The position numbers and the translations under genes are program-made. Source: CAZYEI01 sp964646425 (GTDB lineage: Bacteria; Bacillota_I; Bacilli_A; RFN20; JAISJY01). Taken from it: 43,595 bases of DNA. The notes under the pieces were generated by a model. The model saw only the letters and a program-made list of their open reading frames with translations, was not told where the DNA came from and did not search any database. The stretch is from assembly GCA_964646425.1 (NCBI GenBank), contig CAZYEI010000009.1, forward strand, positions 1-43,595. Direction: 5' to 3'. This document shows positions 1-9,400 of this stretch, one piece after another (within the stretch, counting starts at the first letter, position 1; each line of letters begins with the position of its first letter).

Positions 1-404
1 CAGTTAATATCGTTCCTAACTCAACAGGTGCTGCAAAAGCAATCGGTCTTGTTATTCCTGAATTAAACAAAAAGTTAATTGGTTCTGCTCAACGTGTACC
101 AGTACCTACAGGATCAACTACAATTTTAGTTGCTGTTGTTAAAGGTGATGATGTAACAGTAGATGGAATTAATGCTGCTATGAAGGCTGCTTCAAGTGCT
201 TCATTCGGATATACAGAAGAACCATTAGTATCTTCAGATATCGTTGGAATTACATATGGATCATTATTTGATGCAACTCAAACAATGGTTACAAAAATTA
301 GCGATGGTTTATATCAAGTTCAAGTTGTTGCTTGGTATGACAACGAAAATTCATACACTTGTCAATTCGTTCGTTTAGCAAAAGCATTCGCTGAAAAGAA
401 CTAG
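1..404 (+). CDS. gap: Glyceraldehyde-3-phosphate dehydrogenase, C-terminal part
   Basis: This is the 3' end of a type I GAPDH gene cut by the window edge; the reading frame starts at base 3 and gives 133 residues. GAPDH oxidises glyceraldehyde-3-phosphate to 1,3-bisphosphoglycerate with NAD in the cytoplasm. The translated part carries the family signatures NIVPNSTGAAKAIG, QRVPVPTGSTT and the C-terminal WYDNENSYTCQFVRL. The NAD-binding half and the catalytic cysteine lie upstream of the window. It heads the glycolytic run pgk-tpiA-gpmI-eno on the same strand, but three hairpins separate it from pgk. Family assignment is secure; whether a cggR-type regulator precedes it cannot be seen. Confidence 0.97.
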   Translation, partial: VNIVPNSTGAAKAIGLVIPELNKKLIGSAQRVPVPTGSTTILVAVVKGDDVTVDGINAAMKAASSASFGYTEEPLVSSDIVGITYGSLFDATQTMVTKISDGLYQVQVVAWYDNENSYTCQFVRLAKAFAEKN

Positions 405-417
405 TTTTAAAGTTATA

Positions 418-447
418 GGGTAGCTCGTTACCCAGTGAACTTTCACT
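418..447 (+). other. Two tandem hairpins between gap and pgk
   Basis: Two perfect inverted repeats follow the gap stop codon. The first is GGGTA (418-422) paired with TACCC (429-433) around a 6-base loop. The second is AGTGA (434-438) paired with TCACT (443-447) and abuts the first directly. Neither is followed by a T-run. They sit just ahead of the terminator-like hairpin at 456-486. A role in mRNA processing, stability or attenuation is inference. Confidence 0.5.
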
Positions 448-455
448 AACAATTA

Positions 456-486
456 GCACCCATATTTTGGGTGCTTTATTTTGTTT
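456..486 (+). terminator. Terminator-like hairpin after gap
   Basis: GCACCC (456-461) pairs with GGGTGC (469-474) around a 7-base A/T loop and is followed by TTTATTTTGTTT. The shape is that of an intrinsic terminator with an interrupted T-tract. The pgk ribosome binding site begins only about 10 bases later and no separate pgk promoter is visible, so partial read-through is likely and would set gap expression above that of the downstream genes. Confidence 0.65.
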
Positions 487-506
487 AAGCAAATAGGAGG
501 AAAAAT

Positions 507-1721
507 ATGAAAAAAACTGTAAGAGATTTAACAAATCTTGAAGGAAAAGTAGTTTTAGTTAGAGTTGATTTTAATGTTCCATTAAAAAATGGTGTAATAA
601 GTGATGATAATCGTATTGTTCAAGCATTACCTACAATTAATCATTTAGTAAATGCTGGGGCAAAAGTAGTATTAATGTCTCACTTAGGAAAAGTAGATCA
701 TAAAGATCCGGTTAAGTGTGAAGAAAATAAAAAGAAAAATAATATGGCACCAGTTGCTACTCGTTTAGCTGAATTAGTTTCATGTAAAGTAGCATTTTGT
801 CCTGCAACAAGTGGTGAAACTTTGCATGCTGCAGTTGCTGCTTTAAATGCTGGAGAAATATTATTAGTTCAAAATACACGTTATGAAAAAGGTGAAAGCA
901 AAAATAATGCTGAATTATCAAAAGAATGGGCTTCATTATGTGATGTATTTGTAATGGATGCATTTGGTAGTGCTCATAGAGCTCACGCTTCTACATATGG
1001 AGTTCCTGAAATTTTAAATGCTGAAGGAAAGGAAACTGCAATCGGATTCTTAGTGGAAAAAGAAATTGCTGCATTAAGTAAATGTGTTACTCCTGATGCT
1101 CATCCTTATGTTGCAATTTTGGGTGGAGCAAAAGTTTCTGATAAAATTAAAGTTATTGAAGCATTATTAAAGAAAGTTGATAAATTAATTATTGGTGGTG
1201 CTATGGCATATACATTTGCAAGAGCACAAGGATATACAGTGGGAACTTCTTTATGCGAAGAAGATCAAGTAGAATTTGCTAAGAAATGTATCGAAGAAGG
1301 AAAAGGAAAATTATTCTTGCCTATAGATCGTATTATTGCTAATGATTTCTCTAATCCTACTGAAATTAAAGAAAGTGGAGCTGGAAATATTGAAGATGGC
1401 TTTATGGGCTTAGATATTGGGTTGAAAACTCGTGAATTATATGCAGAACAAATTAGAGATGCTAAAATTGTCTTTTGGAATGGTCCAATGGGTGTATTTG
1501 AAGATCCTCGTTTTGCTGAAGGAACAATTGCAGTATGTAAAGCAATTACTGAAACTAAAGATTGTTTCACAGTAATTGGTGGTGGAGATAGTGCTGCTGC
1601 TGCTGCTCAACTTGGCTATAAAGAAAAATTCTCACATGTTTCAACAGGTGGTGGTGCATCATTAGAAATGATTGAAAATGATGGTTCATTACCAGGAATT
1701 GATATTATTCAAGATAAGTAG
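507..1721 (+). CDS. pgk: Phosphoglycerate kinase
   Basis: Cytoplasmic glycolytic enzyme that transfers phosphate from 1,3-bisphosphoglycerate to ADP. The 404-residue product has the N-terminal RVDFNVPLKNG motif, the substrate-binding stretch MSHLGK, LVQNTRYEKGE, the hinge region ILGGAKVSDKI, the nucleotide-site sequence FWNGPMGVFE and the C-terminal IGGGDSAAA and STGGGASLE. Between HLGK and the APVATRL helix there is a lysine-rich stretch, VDHKDPVKCEENKKKNN, where better-known homologues have a proline-containing loop. The start is fixed by AGGAGG at 495-500. tpiA follows after only 9 bases, so the two are co-transcribed. Confidence 0.98.
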   Translation: MKKTVRDLTNLEGKVVLVRVDFNVPLKNGVISDDNRIVQALPTINHLVNAGAKVVLMSHLGKVDHKDPVKCEENKKKNNMAPVATRLAELVSCKVAFCPATSGETLHAAVAALNAGEILLVQNTRYEKGESKNNAELSKEWASLCDVFVMDAFGSAHRAHASTYGVPEILNAEGKETAIGFLVEKEIAALSKCVTPDAHPYVAILGGAKVSDKIKVIEALLKKVDKLIIGGAMAYTFARAQGYTVGTSLCEEDQVEFAKKCIEEGKGKLFLPIDRIIANDFSNPTEIKESGAGNIEDGFMGLDIGLKTRELYAEQIRDAKIVFWNGPMGVFEDPRFAEGTIAVCKAITETKDCFTVIGGGDSAAAAAQLGYKEKFSHVSTGGGASLEMIENDGSLPGIDIIQDK

Positions 1722-1730
1722 GATTTTAAC

Positions 1731-2486
1731 ATGCGTAAAAAGATATTAGTAGGAAACTGGAAAATGAATAAATTTTCTAGCGAAGCAAAAACATTTGTTA
1801 AAGAAATTGAAGAAATGGCATTAGTAGCAAAAGAAAACAATATTATTGTTGGTGTTGCTCCAACTTTTTTGAGTTTAGAAGCTGCTAATAATAATGCTAT
1901 AACTCCAATAGTTGCAGCTCAAAACTGCCATTTTGAAGATAGTGGTGCGTTTACTGGAGAAGTGTCTGTGCCAATGTTAGTAGATTTAGGCGTTAAATAT
2001 TGTTTAGTAGGTCATTCTGAAAGAAGACAATATTTTGCAGAAACTAACGAAACTTGTAATAAAAAAATCTTAAAATTATGTGCTAATAATATTGTACCAA
2101 TTTATTGTGTTGGTGAAACACTAGTAGAATATGAAAATGGGACTACTAAAGATGTAATCAAGAAACAATTAGTCGAAGGATTGGATAATGTTTCTGCATC
2201 TGATGTTGAAAATATGGTGATTGCTTACGAACCAGTTTGGTCAATTGGAACTGGAAAAAATGCAAGTAGTGCAATAGCACAAGATATTTGTTGCTTTGTG
2301 CGTGAAACAATAGCTTCATTATATGGTAAAGAAGTTGCTGATAAAGTATTAATACAATATGGTGGCTCTGTAAAACCTAATAACATTAAAGAGTATCTAA
2401 ATCAAACTGATATTGATGGTGCTTTAGTTGGTGGTGCTTCTTTACAAGTAGCTAGTTATATTGAAATGATTAAGAACCTATTATAA
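1731..2486 (+). CDS. tpiA: Triosephosphate isomerase
   Basis: Interconverts dihydroxyacetone phosphate and glyceraldehyde-3-phosphate in the cytoplasm. The 251-residue TIM barrel has GNWKMN with catalytic Lys11, CLVGHSERRQ with His95, AYEPVWSIGTGK with the catalytic base Glu167, and the phosphate-binding YGGSVKP and DGALVGGAS loops. No strong ribosome binding site precedes the ATG; only TAGGAT overlapping the pgk stop is present, so translation is probably coupled to pgk. The last codons of the gene form the left arm of the hairpin at 2471-2496. Confidence 0.98.
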   Translation: MRKKILVGNWKMNKFSSEAKTFVKEIEEMALVAKENNIIVGVAPTFLSLEAANNNAITPIVAAQNCHFEDSGAFTGEVSVPMLVDLGVKYCLVGHSERRQYFAETNETCNKKILKLCANNIVPIYCVGETLVEYENGTTKDVIKKQLVEGLDNVSASDVENMVIAYEPVWSIGTGKNASSAIAQDICCFVRETIASLYGKEVADKVLIQYGGSVKPNNIKEYLNQTDIDGALVGGASLQVASYIEMIKNLL

Positions 2487-2500
2487 TAGGTTCTTAATTT
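2471..2500 (+). terminator. Hairpin overlapping the tpiA stop codon
   Basis: A perfect 10-bp inverted repeat, TAAGAACCTA (2471-2480) and TAGGTTCTTA (2487-2496), surrounds a 6-base loop holding the tpiA stop codon and is followed by a short ATTTTTG tail. The left arm is tpiA coding sequence. The T-tract is short and the gpmI ribosome binding site follows at once, so it probably attenuates rather than fully stops transcription. Confidence 0.5.
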
Positions 2501-2520
2501 TTGAAAAGGAGAGACAAAAA

Positions 2521-4095
2521 ATGAAAAAACCTGTATTATTGGTTGTAATGGATGGCGTTGGTTTTTCAGTTACAGGATTAGGCGATGCTGTAACTTTAGC
2601 AAACACACCAACTTTAGATTATCTACTATCTAATTATCCTAATGTTAAATTAAAAGCACATGGTACTGCAGTAGGTTTACCAAGTGATGATGACATGGGT
2701 AATTCGGAAGTAGGTCATAATGCTTTAGGCTGTGGTCAAGTATATTCACAAGGTGCTAAACTAGTGAATGAATCTATTGAATCAGGAAAAATGTATGATT
2801 CAAATACATGGAAAGAAATCATTGAAAATGTAAAAGCTAACCAAACTACTTTACACTTTATTGGATTGCTTTCAGATGGAAATGTTCATTCGAATATTTC
2901 GCATTTAATTAATATGATAAGACAAGCAAAAAATGAAAATGTAAATAGAGTTAGAGTTCATATTTTGCTTGATGGAAGAGATGTTCCTGCTACAAGTGCT
3001 TTAATTTATGTTTCACAATTAGAAAAAGTATTTGATGAATTAAATGATGATACATTTGATGCTAAAATTGCTTCTGGCGGTGGTAGAATGAAAATTACAA
3101 TGGACCGTTATCAAGCAAATTGGAAAATGGTTGAAGAAGGATGGAAGACTCATGTTCTTGGAGAAGGTAGACAATTTTGCAATGCTACTACTGCCATTGA
3201 AACATATAGAAAAGAAAATCCTAGTGTAATAGATCAAGATTTACCAGCATTTATAATTGCTGAAAATGGAAATCCTGTTGGTAAAATTGTTGATAATGAT
3301 TCAGTTATTTTATTTAATTTCCGTGGAGATCGTGCGATTGAAATTTCTATGGCTTTTGATCAAAAAGACTTTGATAAATTTGATAGAAAATACTACCCTA
3401 ATGTAGTTTATGCTGGATTACTTCAATATGATGGTGATTTAAAACTTCCTGAAAGATTTTTAGTTAATCCTCCAGAAATACATAATACTTTAACAGAAGT
3501 TATGGTTGAAAATAATATTAATGAATATGCTATTTCAGAAACTCAAAAGTATGGTCATGTAACATATTTTTGGAATGGAAATAGATCAGATAAATTTTCT
3601 GAAGATTTGGAAACATATGTTGAAATCCCTTCAGATAAAGTGTCATTTGATGAACGTCCTTGGATGAAGTCTGCTGAAATAACTGATACATTAATTGAAG
3701 CCTTAAAATCTCATAAATATGAATTTTTAAGAGTAAATTATCCAAATGGCGATATGGTTGGTCATACAGGCTCTTTACCTGCTACCATTTGTTCAATGGA
3801 AGCTCTAGATTTAGCATTAACTAGAGTATTAAAAGTAGCTAAAGAAGAGGGATATATTGTTTGTGTAACTGCAGATCATGGTAATGCTGATGAAATGTTA
3901 GAAAAAAATAAAAAAGGTGTAATAGCAGTTCGTACAGCCCATTCTTTAAATAAAGTACCTTTTATCATTGTTGATGATGATAATACATATGAATTTATTG
4001 ATGGTGAATATGGTTTAGCTAATGTTGCTCCGACAATTGTAAAGATTATGGGATTACCTGTTCCTTCATGTTGGGAAAAGCCAATGATAAAATAA
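2521..4095 (+). CDS. gpmI: 2,3-bisphosphoglycerate-independent phosphoglycerate mutase
   Basis: Manganese-dependent cytoplasmic enzyme that isomerises 3- and 2-phosphoglycerate through a phosphoserine intermediate. The 524-residue product belongs to the alkaline-phosphatase superfamily. Metal ligand Asp11 lies in VVMDGVG and the nucleophile Ser62 in DDMGNSEVGHNALG. Further signatures are LLSDGNVHS, LDGRDVPATS, FNFRGDRAIE, ADHGNADEM and TAHSLNKVPF. Its length is slightly above the usual 505-515. The start is fixed by AAAAGGAGAG about 10 bases upstream. Because the family usually needs Mn2+, the probable Mn2+ riboswitch further along the window may be physiologically relevant; that link is inference. 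Confidence 0.98.
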   Translation: MKKPVLLVVMDGVGFSVTGLGDAVTLANTPTLDYLLSNYPNVKLKAHGTAVGLPSDDDMGNSEVGHNALGCGQVYSQGAKLVNESIESGKMYDSNTWKEIIENVKANQTTLHFIGLLSDGNVHSNISHLINMIRQAKNENVNRVRVHILLDGRDVPATSALIYVSQLEKVFDELNDDTFDAKIASGGGRMKITMDRYQANWKMVEEGWKTHVLGEGRQFCNATTAIETYRKENPSVIDQDLPAFIIAENGNPVGKIVDNDSVILFNFRGDRAIEISMAFDQKDFDKFDRKYYPNVVYAGLLQYDGDLKLPERFLVNPPEIHNTLTEVMVENNINEYAISETQKYGHVTYFWNGNRSDKFSEDLETYVEIPSDKVSFDERPWMKSAEITDTLIEALKSHKYEFLRVNYPNGDMVGHTGSLPATICSMEALDLALTRVLKVAKEEGYIVCVTADHGNADEMLEKNKKGVIAVRTAHSLNKVPFIIVDDDNTYEFIDGEYGLANVAPTIVKIMGLPVPSCWEKPMIK

Positions 4096-4143
4096 AATAT
4101 TTTTTCGATAAAAAAATTATTTAAAACATTAATTCGACAAATT

Positions 4144-4187
4144 AAGTCCTATAGTATTGGTTATAATACTAATAGGGCTTTTTTTGT
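4144..4187 (+). terminator. Intrinsic terminator between gpmI and eno
   Basis: AGTCCTATAGTATT pairs with AATACTAATAGGGCT around a short loop, with one bulge and one G-T pair, and is followed by TTTTTTTG. This is a normal intrinsic terminator. eno starts about 22 bases beyond it with its own AAAGGAGAAG site. No separate eno promoter was recognised, so either read-through or a promoter inside gpmI feeds eno. Confidence 0.75.
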
Positions 4188-4208
4188 TGAAAGGAGAAGA
4201 AAATAAAA

Positions 4209-5510
4209 ATGCCTTATATCGAAAAAATAAAAGCAAGAGAAATATTAGATTCAAGAGGATTTCCGACAATTGAAGTAGAAGTAATTACCAAATCTGGGGC
4301 ATATGGTTGTGCTAAAGTTCCAAGTGGAGCATCTACAGGAATGTTTGAAGCGTTAGAATTAAGAGATAATGATAGTTCCCGTTATTTAGGAAAAGGAGTA
4401 ATTAAAGCAGTAAATAATGTAAATACTATTATCGCTAAAGAACTAAAAGGAAAAAATGTAATTAATCAAAGAGAAATTGATGATTTATTATTAGTTTTAG
4501 ATGGTACGAAAAATAAATCAAAACTAGGGGCAAACGCAATTTTAGGTGTTTCATTAGCGTGTTGTAAAGCTGCAGCAAGTTATTATAAAATGCCAATTTA
4601 TCGTTATTTACAAGGTGGTGATGAAGTGATTTTGCCTATACCATTTATGAATATTATAAATGGAGGAGTTCATGCTAGTAATGGACTGGACTTCCAAGAA
4701 TATATGATTGTCCCTTATGGATTTTCTAGTTTTAAGGAAGGATTAAGAGCAGGTGTGGAAATTTTTCAAAAGTTAAAATGTATTTTGAATAAATTAGATA
4801 AACCAACTTCATTAGGCGATGAAGGAGGATTTGCACCTTCGCTAGAAAATAATGAGCAACCCTTAAAATTGATTATGCAAGCAATAAAAGAAGCAGGTTA
4901 TAGTAGTTTAAATCAAATAGGGATTGCAATTGATATCGCAGCAAGTGAATTTTATGATAAAGATAAAAGAGTATATGTTTTAGAGAATGAAAATAAAAAA
5001 TTAAATCATCAAGAATTTGCTAATTATCTAGCACATTTGGTAGATATATATCCAATTATTTCGATTGAAGATGGTATGGATGAAGAAGATTATGTTGGTT
5101 GGAAAATATTAGAAAATACTATAAAAAAAGATGTATTATTAGTAGGCGATGATTTATTTGTAACTAATAAAAAAATGTTGGAAAAAGGAATTCAAATGAA
5201 TATTGCTAATAGTGTTTTAATTAAGGTTAATCAAATTGGTACATTGAGTGAAACCTTAGCAACAATTAAATGTGCAAAAGAAAATAATTATCAAAGAATT
5301 ATTTCTCATAGATCGGGTGAAACTGAAGATACGTTTATTGCTGATTTAGCTGTTGCTACTAGGGCGGGCTTTATAAAAACTGGCTCTTTAAGTAGAAGCG
5401 AGCGAATTGCTAAATATAATCGCTTATTAAAAATTGAAGAAGAAAATCAAAAAGTTAAATATGGGTATGAAGAGACAAAAATAAAATTTGCTGAGATTTC
5501 AAATGAATAG
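4209..5510 (+). CDS. eno: Enolase
   Basis: Dehydrates 2-phosphoglycerate to phosphoenolpyruvate in the cytoplasm. The 433-residue product shows the N-terminal AREILDSRGFPTIEVEV, KVPSGASTGMFEALELRD, FQEYMIVP, GDEGGFAPSL, the metal ligands in SIEDGMDEEDY and VGDDLFVTN, the catalytic lysine in IKVNQIGTLSE, SHRSGETEDTFIADLAVA and the C-terminal KTGSLSRSERIAKYNRLL. Small departures from the common consensus are HASN for HADN and VATRAGFIKTG for VATNAGQIKTG; the catalytic residues themselves are present. It closes the glycolytic run. Confidence 0.97.
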   Translation: MPYIEKIKAREILDSRGFPTIEVEVITKSGAYGCAKVPSGASTGMFEALELRDNDSSRYLGKGVIKAVNNVNTIIAKELKGKNVINQREIDDLLLVLDGTKNKSKLGANAILGVSLACCKAAASYYKMPIYRYLQGGDEVILPIPFMNIINGGVHASNGLDFQEYMIVPYGFSSFKEGLRAGVEIFQKLKCILNKLDKPTSLGDEGGFAPSLENNEQPLKLIMQAIKEAGYSSLNQIGIAIDIAASEFYDKDKRVYVLENENKKLNHQEFANYLAHLVDIYPIISIEDGMDEEDYVGWKILENTIKKDVLLVGDDLFVTNKKMLEKGIQMNIANSVLIKVNQIGTLSETLATIKCAKENNYQRIISHRSGETEDTFIADLAVATRAGFIKTGSLSRSERIAKYNRLLKIEEENQKVKYGYEETKIKFAEISNE

Positions 5511-5554
5511 TATTTAAATTTTGGATGTGCTAAAATATTTTCGAGGTGGATTTT

Positions 5555-6307
5555 ATGTATGCTTTAATAACTGGTGCAAGTTCTGGTATTGGTAGAGATA
5601 TTGCACGAATTCTTGCTCAAAAAGGTTATGATTTAATAATCGTAGCTAGAAATGAAAATAAACTTTTATCATTGAAAGATGAGTTAAAAAATGTAAATGT
5701 GAAAATTGTTGTAAAAGATTTATCAAATGAAAGTGAGTGTTTTTCTTTAATTGATGAAATAAAAGAAAATGATATTGAGATATTGATTAACAATGCAGGA
5801 TTTGGTTTATTTGGCAATTTTTGTGAAACTGATATTAATACTGAATGCAATATGATTGATACAAATATTAAAGCACCATTGATTCTAATGAAATATTTTC
5901 TTAATAGATTTAAAGAAAATAATCGAGGGAAAATTTTGAATGTTGCAAGTGCTGCAGCGTTTACATATGGTCCGTTGATGAGCGTTTATTATGCGACAAA
6001 GTCATATTTATATACTCAAACTTTATCAATATATGGTGAGCTTAAAAAAGAAAAAAGTCCAATTTACATAGGAGTTCTTTGCCCTGGACCTGTTAAAACG
6101 GAGTTTCAAGAAAGGGCAAATGTTCGATTTACTCCGAAAGCAAAATCCAGCGAAGAAGTGGCACGTTATGCTGTTAAAAACATGTTTAAAGGAAAATTAG
6201 TAATAATTCCAGGTATCATGGTAAAATTTGGTAAATTTTTAACAAGGTTTATTAGTGATAAATTATTGATTAAAATAGGATATTATTTTCAAAATAGTAA
6301 AAATTAA
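5555..6307 (+). CDS. Short-chain dehydrogenase/reductase
   Basis: Classical SDR-family NAD(P)-dependent oxidoreductase of 250 residues; the substrate cannot be told. The Rossmann glycine motif TGASSGIG is at residues 6-13, NNAG at 79-82, the catalytic serine in NVASAAA near 132, the YxxxK pair at Tyr145/Lys149, and CPGPVKTEF follows. The Arg in IIVARN after the second strand suits NADP(H). The C-terminus is basic and hydrophobic, as in the DltE/YqjQ-like SDR subgroup. I start at the ATG at 5555 because GAGGTGG (5543-5549) is a good ribosome binding site for it; an in-frame GTG at 5546 lies inside that site. It stands alone between eno and polC. Confidence 0.9.
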   Translation: MYALITGASSGIGRDIARILAQKGYDLIIVARNENKLLSLKDELKNVNVKIVVKDLSNESECFSLIDEIKENDIEILINNAGFGLFGNFCETDINTECNMIDTNIKAPLILMKYFLNRFKENNRGKILNVASAAAFTYGPLMSVYYATKSYLYTQTLSIYGELKKEKSPIYIGVLCPGPVKTEFQERANVRFTPKAKSSEEVARYAVKNMFKGKLVIIPGIMVKFGKFLTRFISDKLLIKIGYYFQNSKN

Positions 6308-6487
6308 TTAGGGAATTGTAATTTAGGTAAATTGATAAAAAGTCATTACTTTTAATTATGATTCCTTTTCATATGTTGAAAAAAGTTTTCAGGTCTTTTT
6401 GTTTAAAACTATGGAAATAATTTGGCTAGACTTGTATAATTAATAATACTTGCATACTTGATAGATATTGTTTGGGAGGTAATTTAA
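6308..6487 (+). promoter_or_regulatory. polC upstream region with candidate -10 box
   Basis: This 180-base gap holds a weak hairpin (AAAAGT 6338-6343 / ACTTTT 6348-6353) that may end the SDR transcript, and a clear TATAAT at 6435-6440 preceded directly by TG. No convincing TTGACA-like box lies 16-18 bases upstream. GGGAGG at 6474-6479 is the polC ribosome binding site. Confidence 0.4.
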
Positions 6488-9400
6488 ATGGATCAAATAC
6501 TAATTGACTTTTTTAAGGCAATATCATTTCCTAATGAAATGATTAATCACTTTAATAATGCCAAAGTTAAAAAAGCAATCCAATTTAAAAAAACTAACTT
6601 ATTAAAAGTATTTATTGACATTCCTAAAGTATTAGATGTTAATGTTTTTAATGCTTTAATGACTTATAAAAACAATTATCCTGATGGTAATGTTGAAATT
6701 GTTTTAGTTGTTAATAATCAAAAATTAATTTTTGAAGAAGTAATACAAGTATATTTTAATAATTTTATTATAAAAAAATATGAAAATACTGCTGCATTAG
6801 AAGGACTACAAAAAATTAAAGTTGAATTAAAAGAAAATAAAATTATTATACCAGTAAGTAGTGAAATGCAATTTTCTTTATTTAAGGGAATTATAGAAGA
6901 ATTACAAAAATATTTTTATAGTGCTGGATTTATGCAAGTAATTGACGTTTTGAAATATGAAGTTGATGAAAATGAATTATTAAATAGAATTAATGCTAAA
7001 AAAAATCAAAGAATTGAAGAAACTTCACTTAAGGCTCAAGCTTATGATAATGAAATGCAAAAATATGAAAATGCAACAACGTTAACAAATCAAACTAAAT
7101 TCAAAAAAGAATATGATAAAGTAACTTTGCACGAACTGAGAGATGATGAGCAATTGGTTCAAGTTGAAAGTAAAGTATTTTACATTGAATTGCAACCTAT
7201 TCGCAATAATAAAAATATTTATACATTCTATATCACCGATAATACTGATTCGTTAGAGATTAAAGTGTTTGAGGGTAAGCGTTTTAGTAAAGAAGAATTA
7301 GATTGTATAAAAAAGGGTTCATTAATACAAGTAAATGGTGGTATGATTTATGATACTTATCGTAATTCGTATGTTTTTGAGCCTACAAAAATCACAATAC
7401 TAGATAATTCTAATGACAAAGGAAGAATAGATACTGCAACTGAAAAGCGTGTTGAATTGCATCTTCATACCAAAATGTCGACAATGGATGCTGTTGGTGA
7501 CATTGATGCATATGTAAAACAAGCTGTCAAATGGGGACATAAAGCATTAGCTGTTACCGATCATGGGAATATTCATATTTTCCCGAATGCTCAAAAAGCC
7601 ATCCCTAAAGGTTCTGATTTTAAAATAATTTATGGTAGTGAATGCTACATGATTGATGATAAATTAGTTCATGCTATAAATCCAAAAGATGTGGACTTAG
7701 AGCATGCTGAATATACAATTCTTGACTTTGAAACAACTGGATTATCAGCACGATATGATGAAATTATTGAATTTGGTGCGATAAAAATATCTGGTGGAAT
7801 TGAAGTTGATAGATTTCAAACTTTTATTAAACCTACCAAACCATTATCATCATTTACTACGGAATTAACTGGAATTAGAGAATTTGATGTTAGAAATGCA
7901 CCTACTTTAAGAGAAATTATGCCTAGAATTTTAAAGTTTATTGGTGATTCTATAATTGTAGCACATAATGCAGTATTTGATTTCGGTTTTTTAAATGCAT
8001 GTGTTGTAAAACTTGGTGGAAAAGCATTAACTAATCCAGTTATAGATACTTTACCATTAGCACGTGTGGTTTTTCCTAATTTAAAAGCATACTCTTTAGG
8101 AAGTGTGTGTAGGGCATGTAATACTGATTATGATGAAGAAGCAGCTCACCGTGCTGATTATGATGCTAAAGTATTAAGTGATGCTTATTTGTCGATGCTT
8201 GGCATTATAACTGAAAAATATAATATTAAATCGCATATTCAATTAAATGAATTACAAAGTGAAACTTACTATAAACATGCACGCCCTAAGCATGCAACCT
8301 TATTGGTGAAAAATAAAGAAGGATTAAAGAATTTATATAAAATTATTTCTGAATCACATACAAAATATATTTCAGATGTTGCAAGGACTCCTCGAGATAT
8401 AATTAATAAATATAGAGAAGGATTACTTGTTGGAAGTGCTTGTTTTAATGGAGAATTATTTGATATTGCTTCAACAAAAGTTGAGGAAGAATTAATTAAA
8501 GCGATAGAATTTTATGATTATATTGAAATTCAGCCATTAGAAAATTATACGTGGCTTGTTGATACTAAAAGAGCAGAATCGCTTGATAAAATTAAAATTA
8601 TTTTAAAGGATATAGTTGATGCTGCATTAAAGTGTGAAAAATTAGTTGTTGCCACTGGTGATGTTCATTATCTAAATCCTGAAGATAAAATATATCGTGA
8701 TGTTTATATTACTGCAAAATCAATCGGAGCAGGAAGACATCCTTTATATGACTATAAGCATCGAGTTAAGGAAAATCCTAATCAACATTTTAGAACAACT
8801 AATGAAATGTTAGATTGCTTTGCTTTTTTAGGAGAAGAACTTGCGTATAAATTAGTAGTTACAAATACTAACAAAGTGGCTGAGCAAATTGAAGTAGTTA
8901 CTCCGGTTGTTGATTATTTAAGTACACCTAAAATTGATAATGCTCCAGAAATGCTAACGGAGTTATGTTATAAAAACGCCAAAAATGTATATGGTGATCC
9001 ACTTCCGGATATTGTACGTTTGCGTTTAGAAAAAGAATTAAAATCTATTATTGGAAATGGATTCGCTGTTATTTATTGGATTGCTTATTTGTTAGTTAAT
9101 AAATCTCTTAGTGATGGTTATTTAGTAGGCTCAAGGGGATCTGTCGGTTCTTCTTTTGTAGCTACCATGGCTGGTATTACCGAAGTAAATCCTTTGACAC
9201 CACATTATATTTGTCATAAGTGTAAGCATAGTGAATTTTTACCTGAAGGTACAATTCCAAGTGGATTTGACTTGCCAACGAAATTATGCCCTGAATGTGG
9301 TGAAGTAATGGAAGGAAATGGTCAAAATATTCCTTTCGAAACATTCTTAGGATTTAAAGGAGATAAAGTTCCTGATATTGATCTTAACTTTTCCGGCGAA

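Noticed and set aside
1265..1570. A 101-codon open frame on the minus strand inside pgk, and similar antisense frames in polC, gpmI, pyrH and the operon at 32607-38223.
   Set aside because: They lie opposite well-conserved genes, lack ribosome binding sites and have compositions expected from the complementary strand of AT-rich genes.
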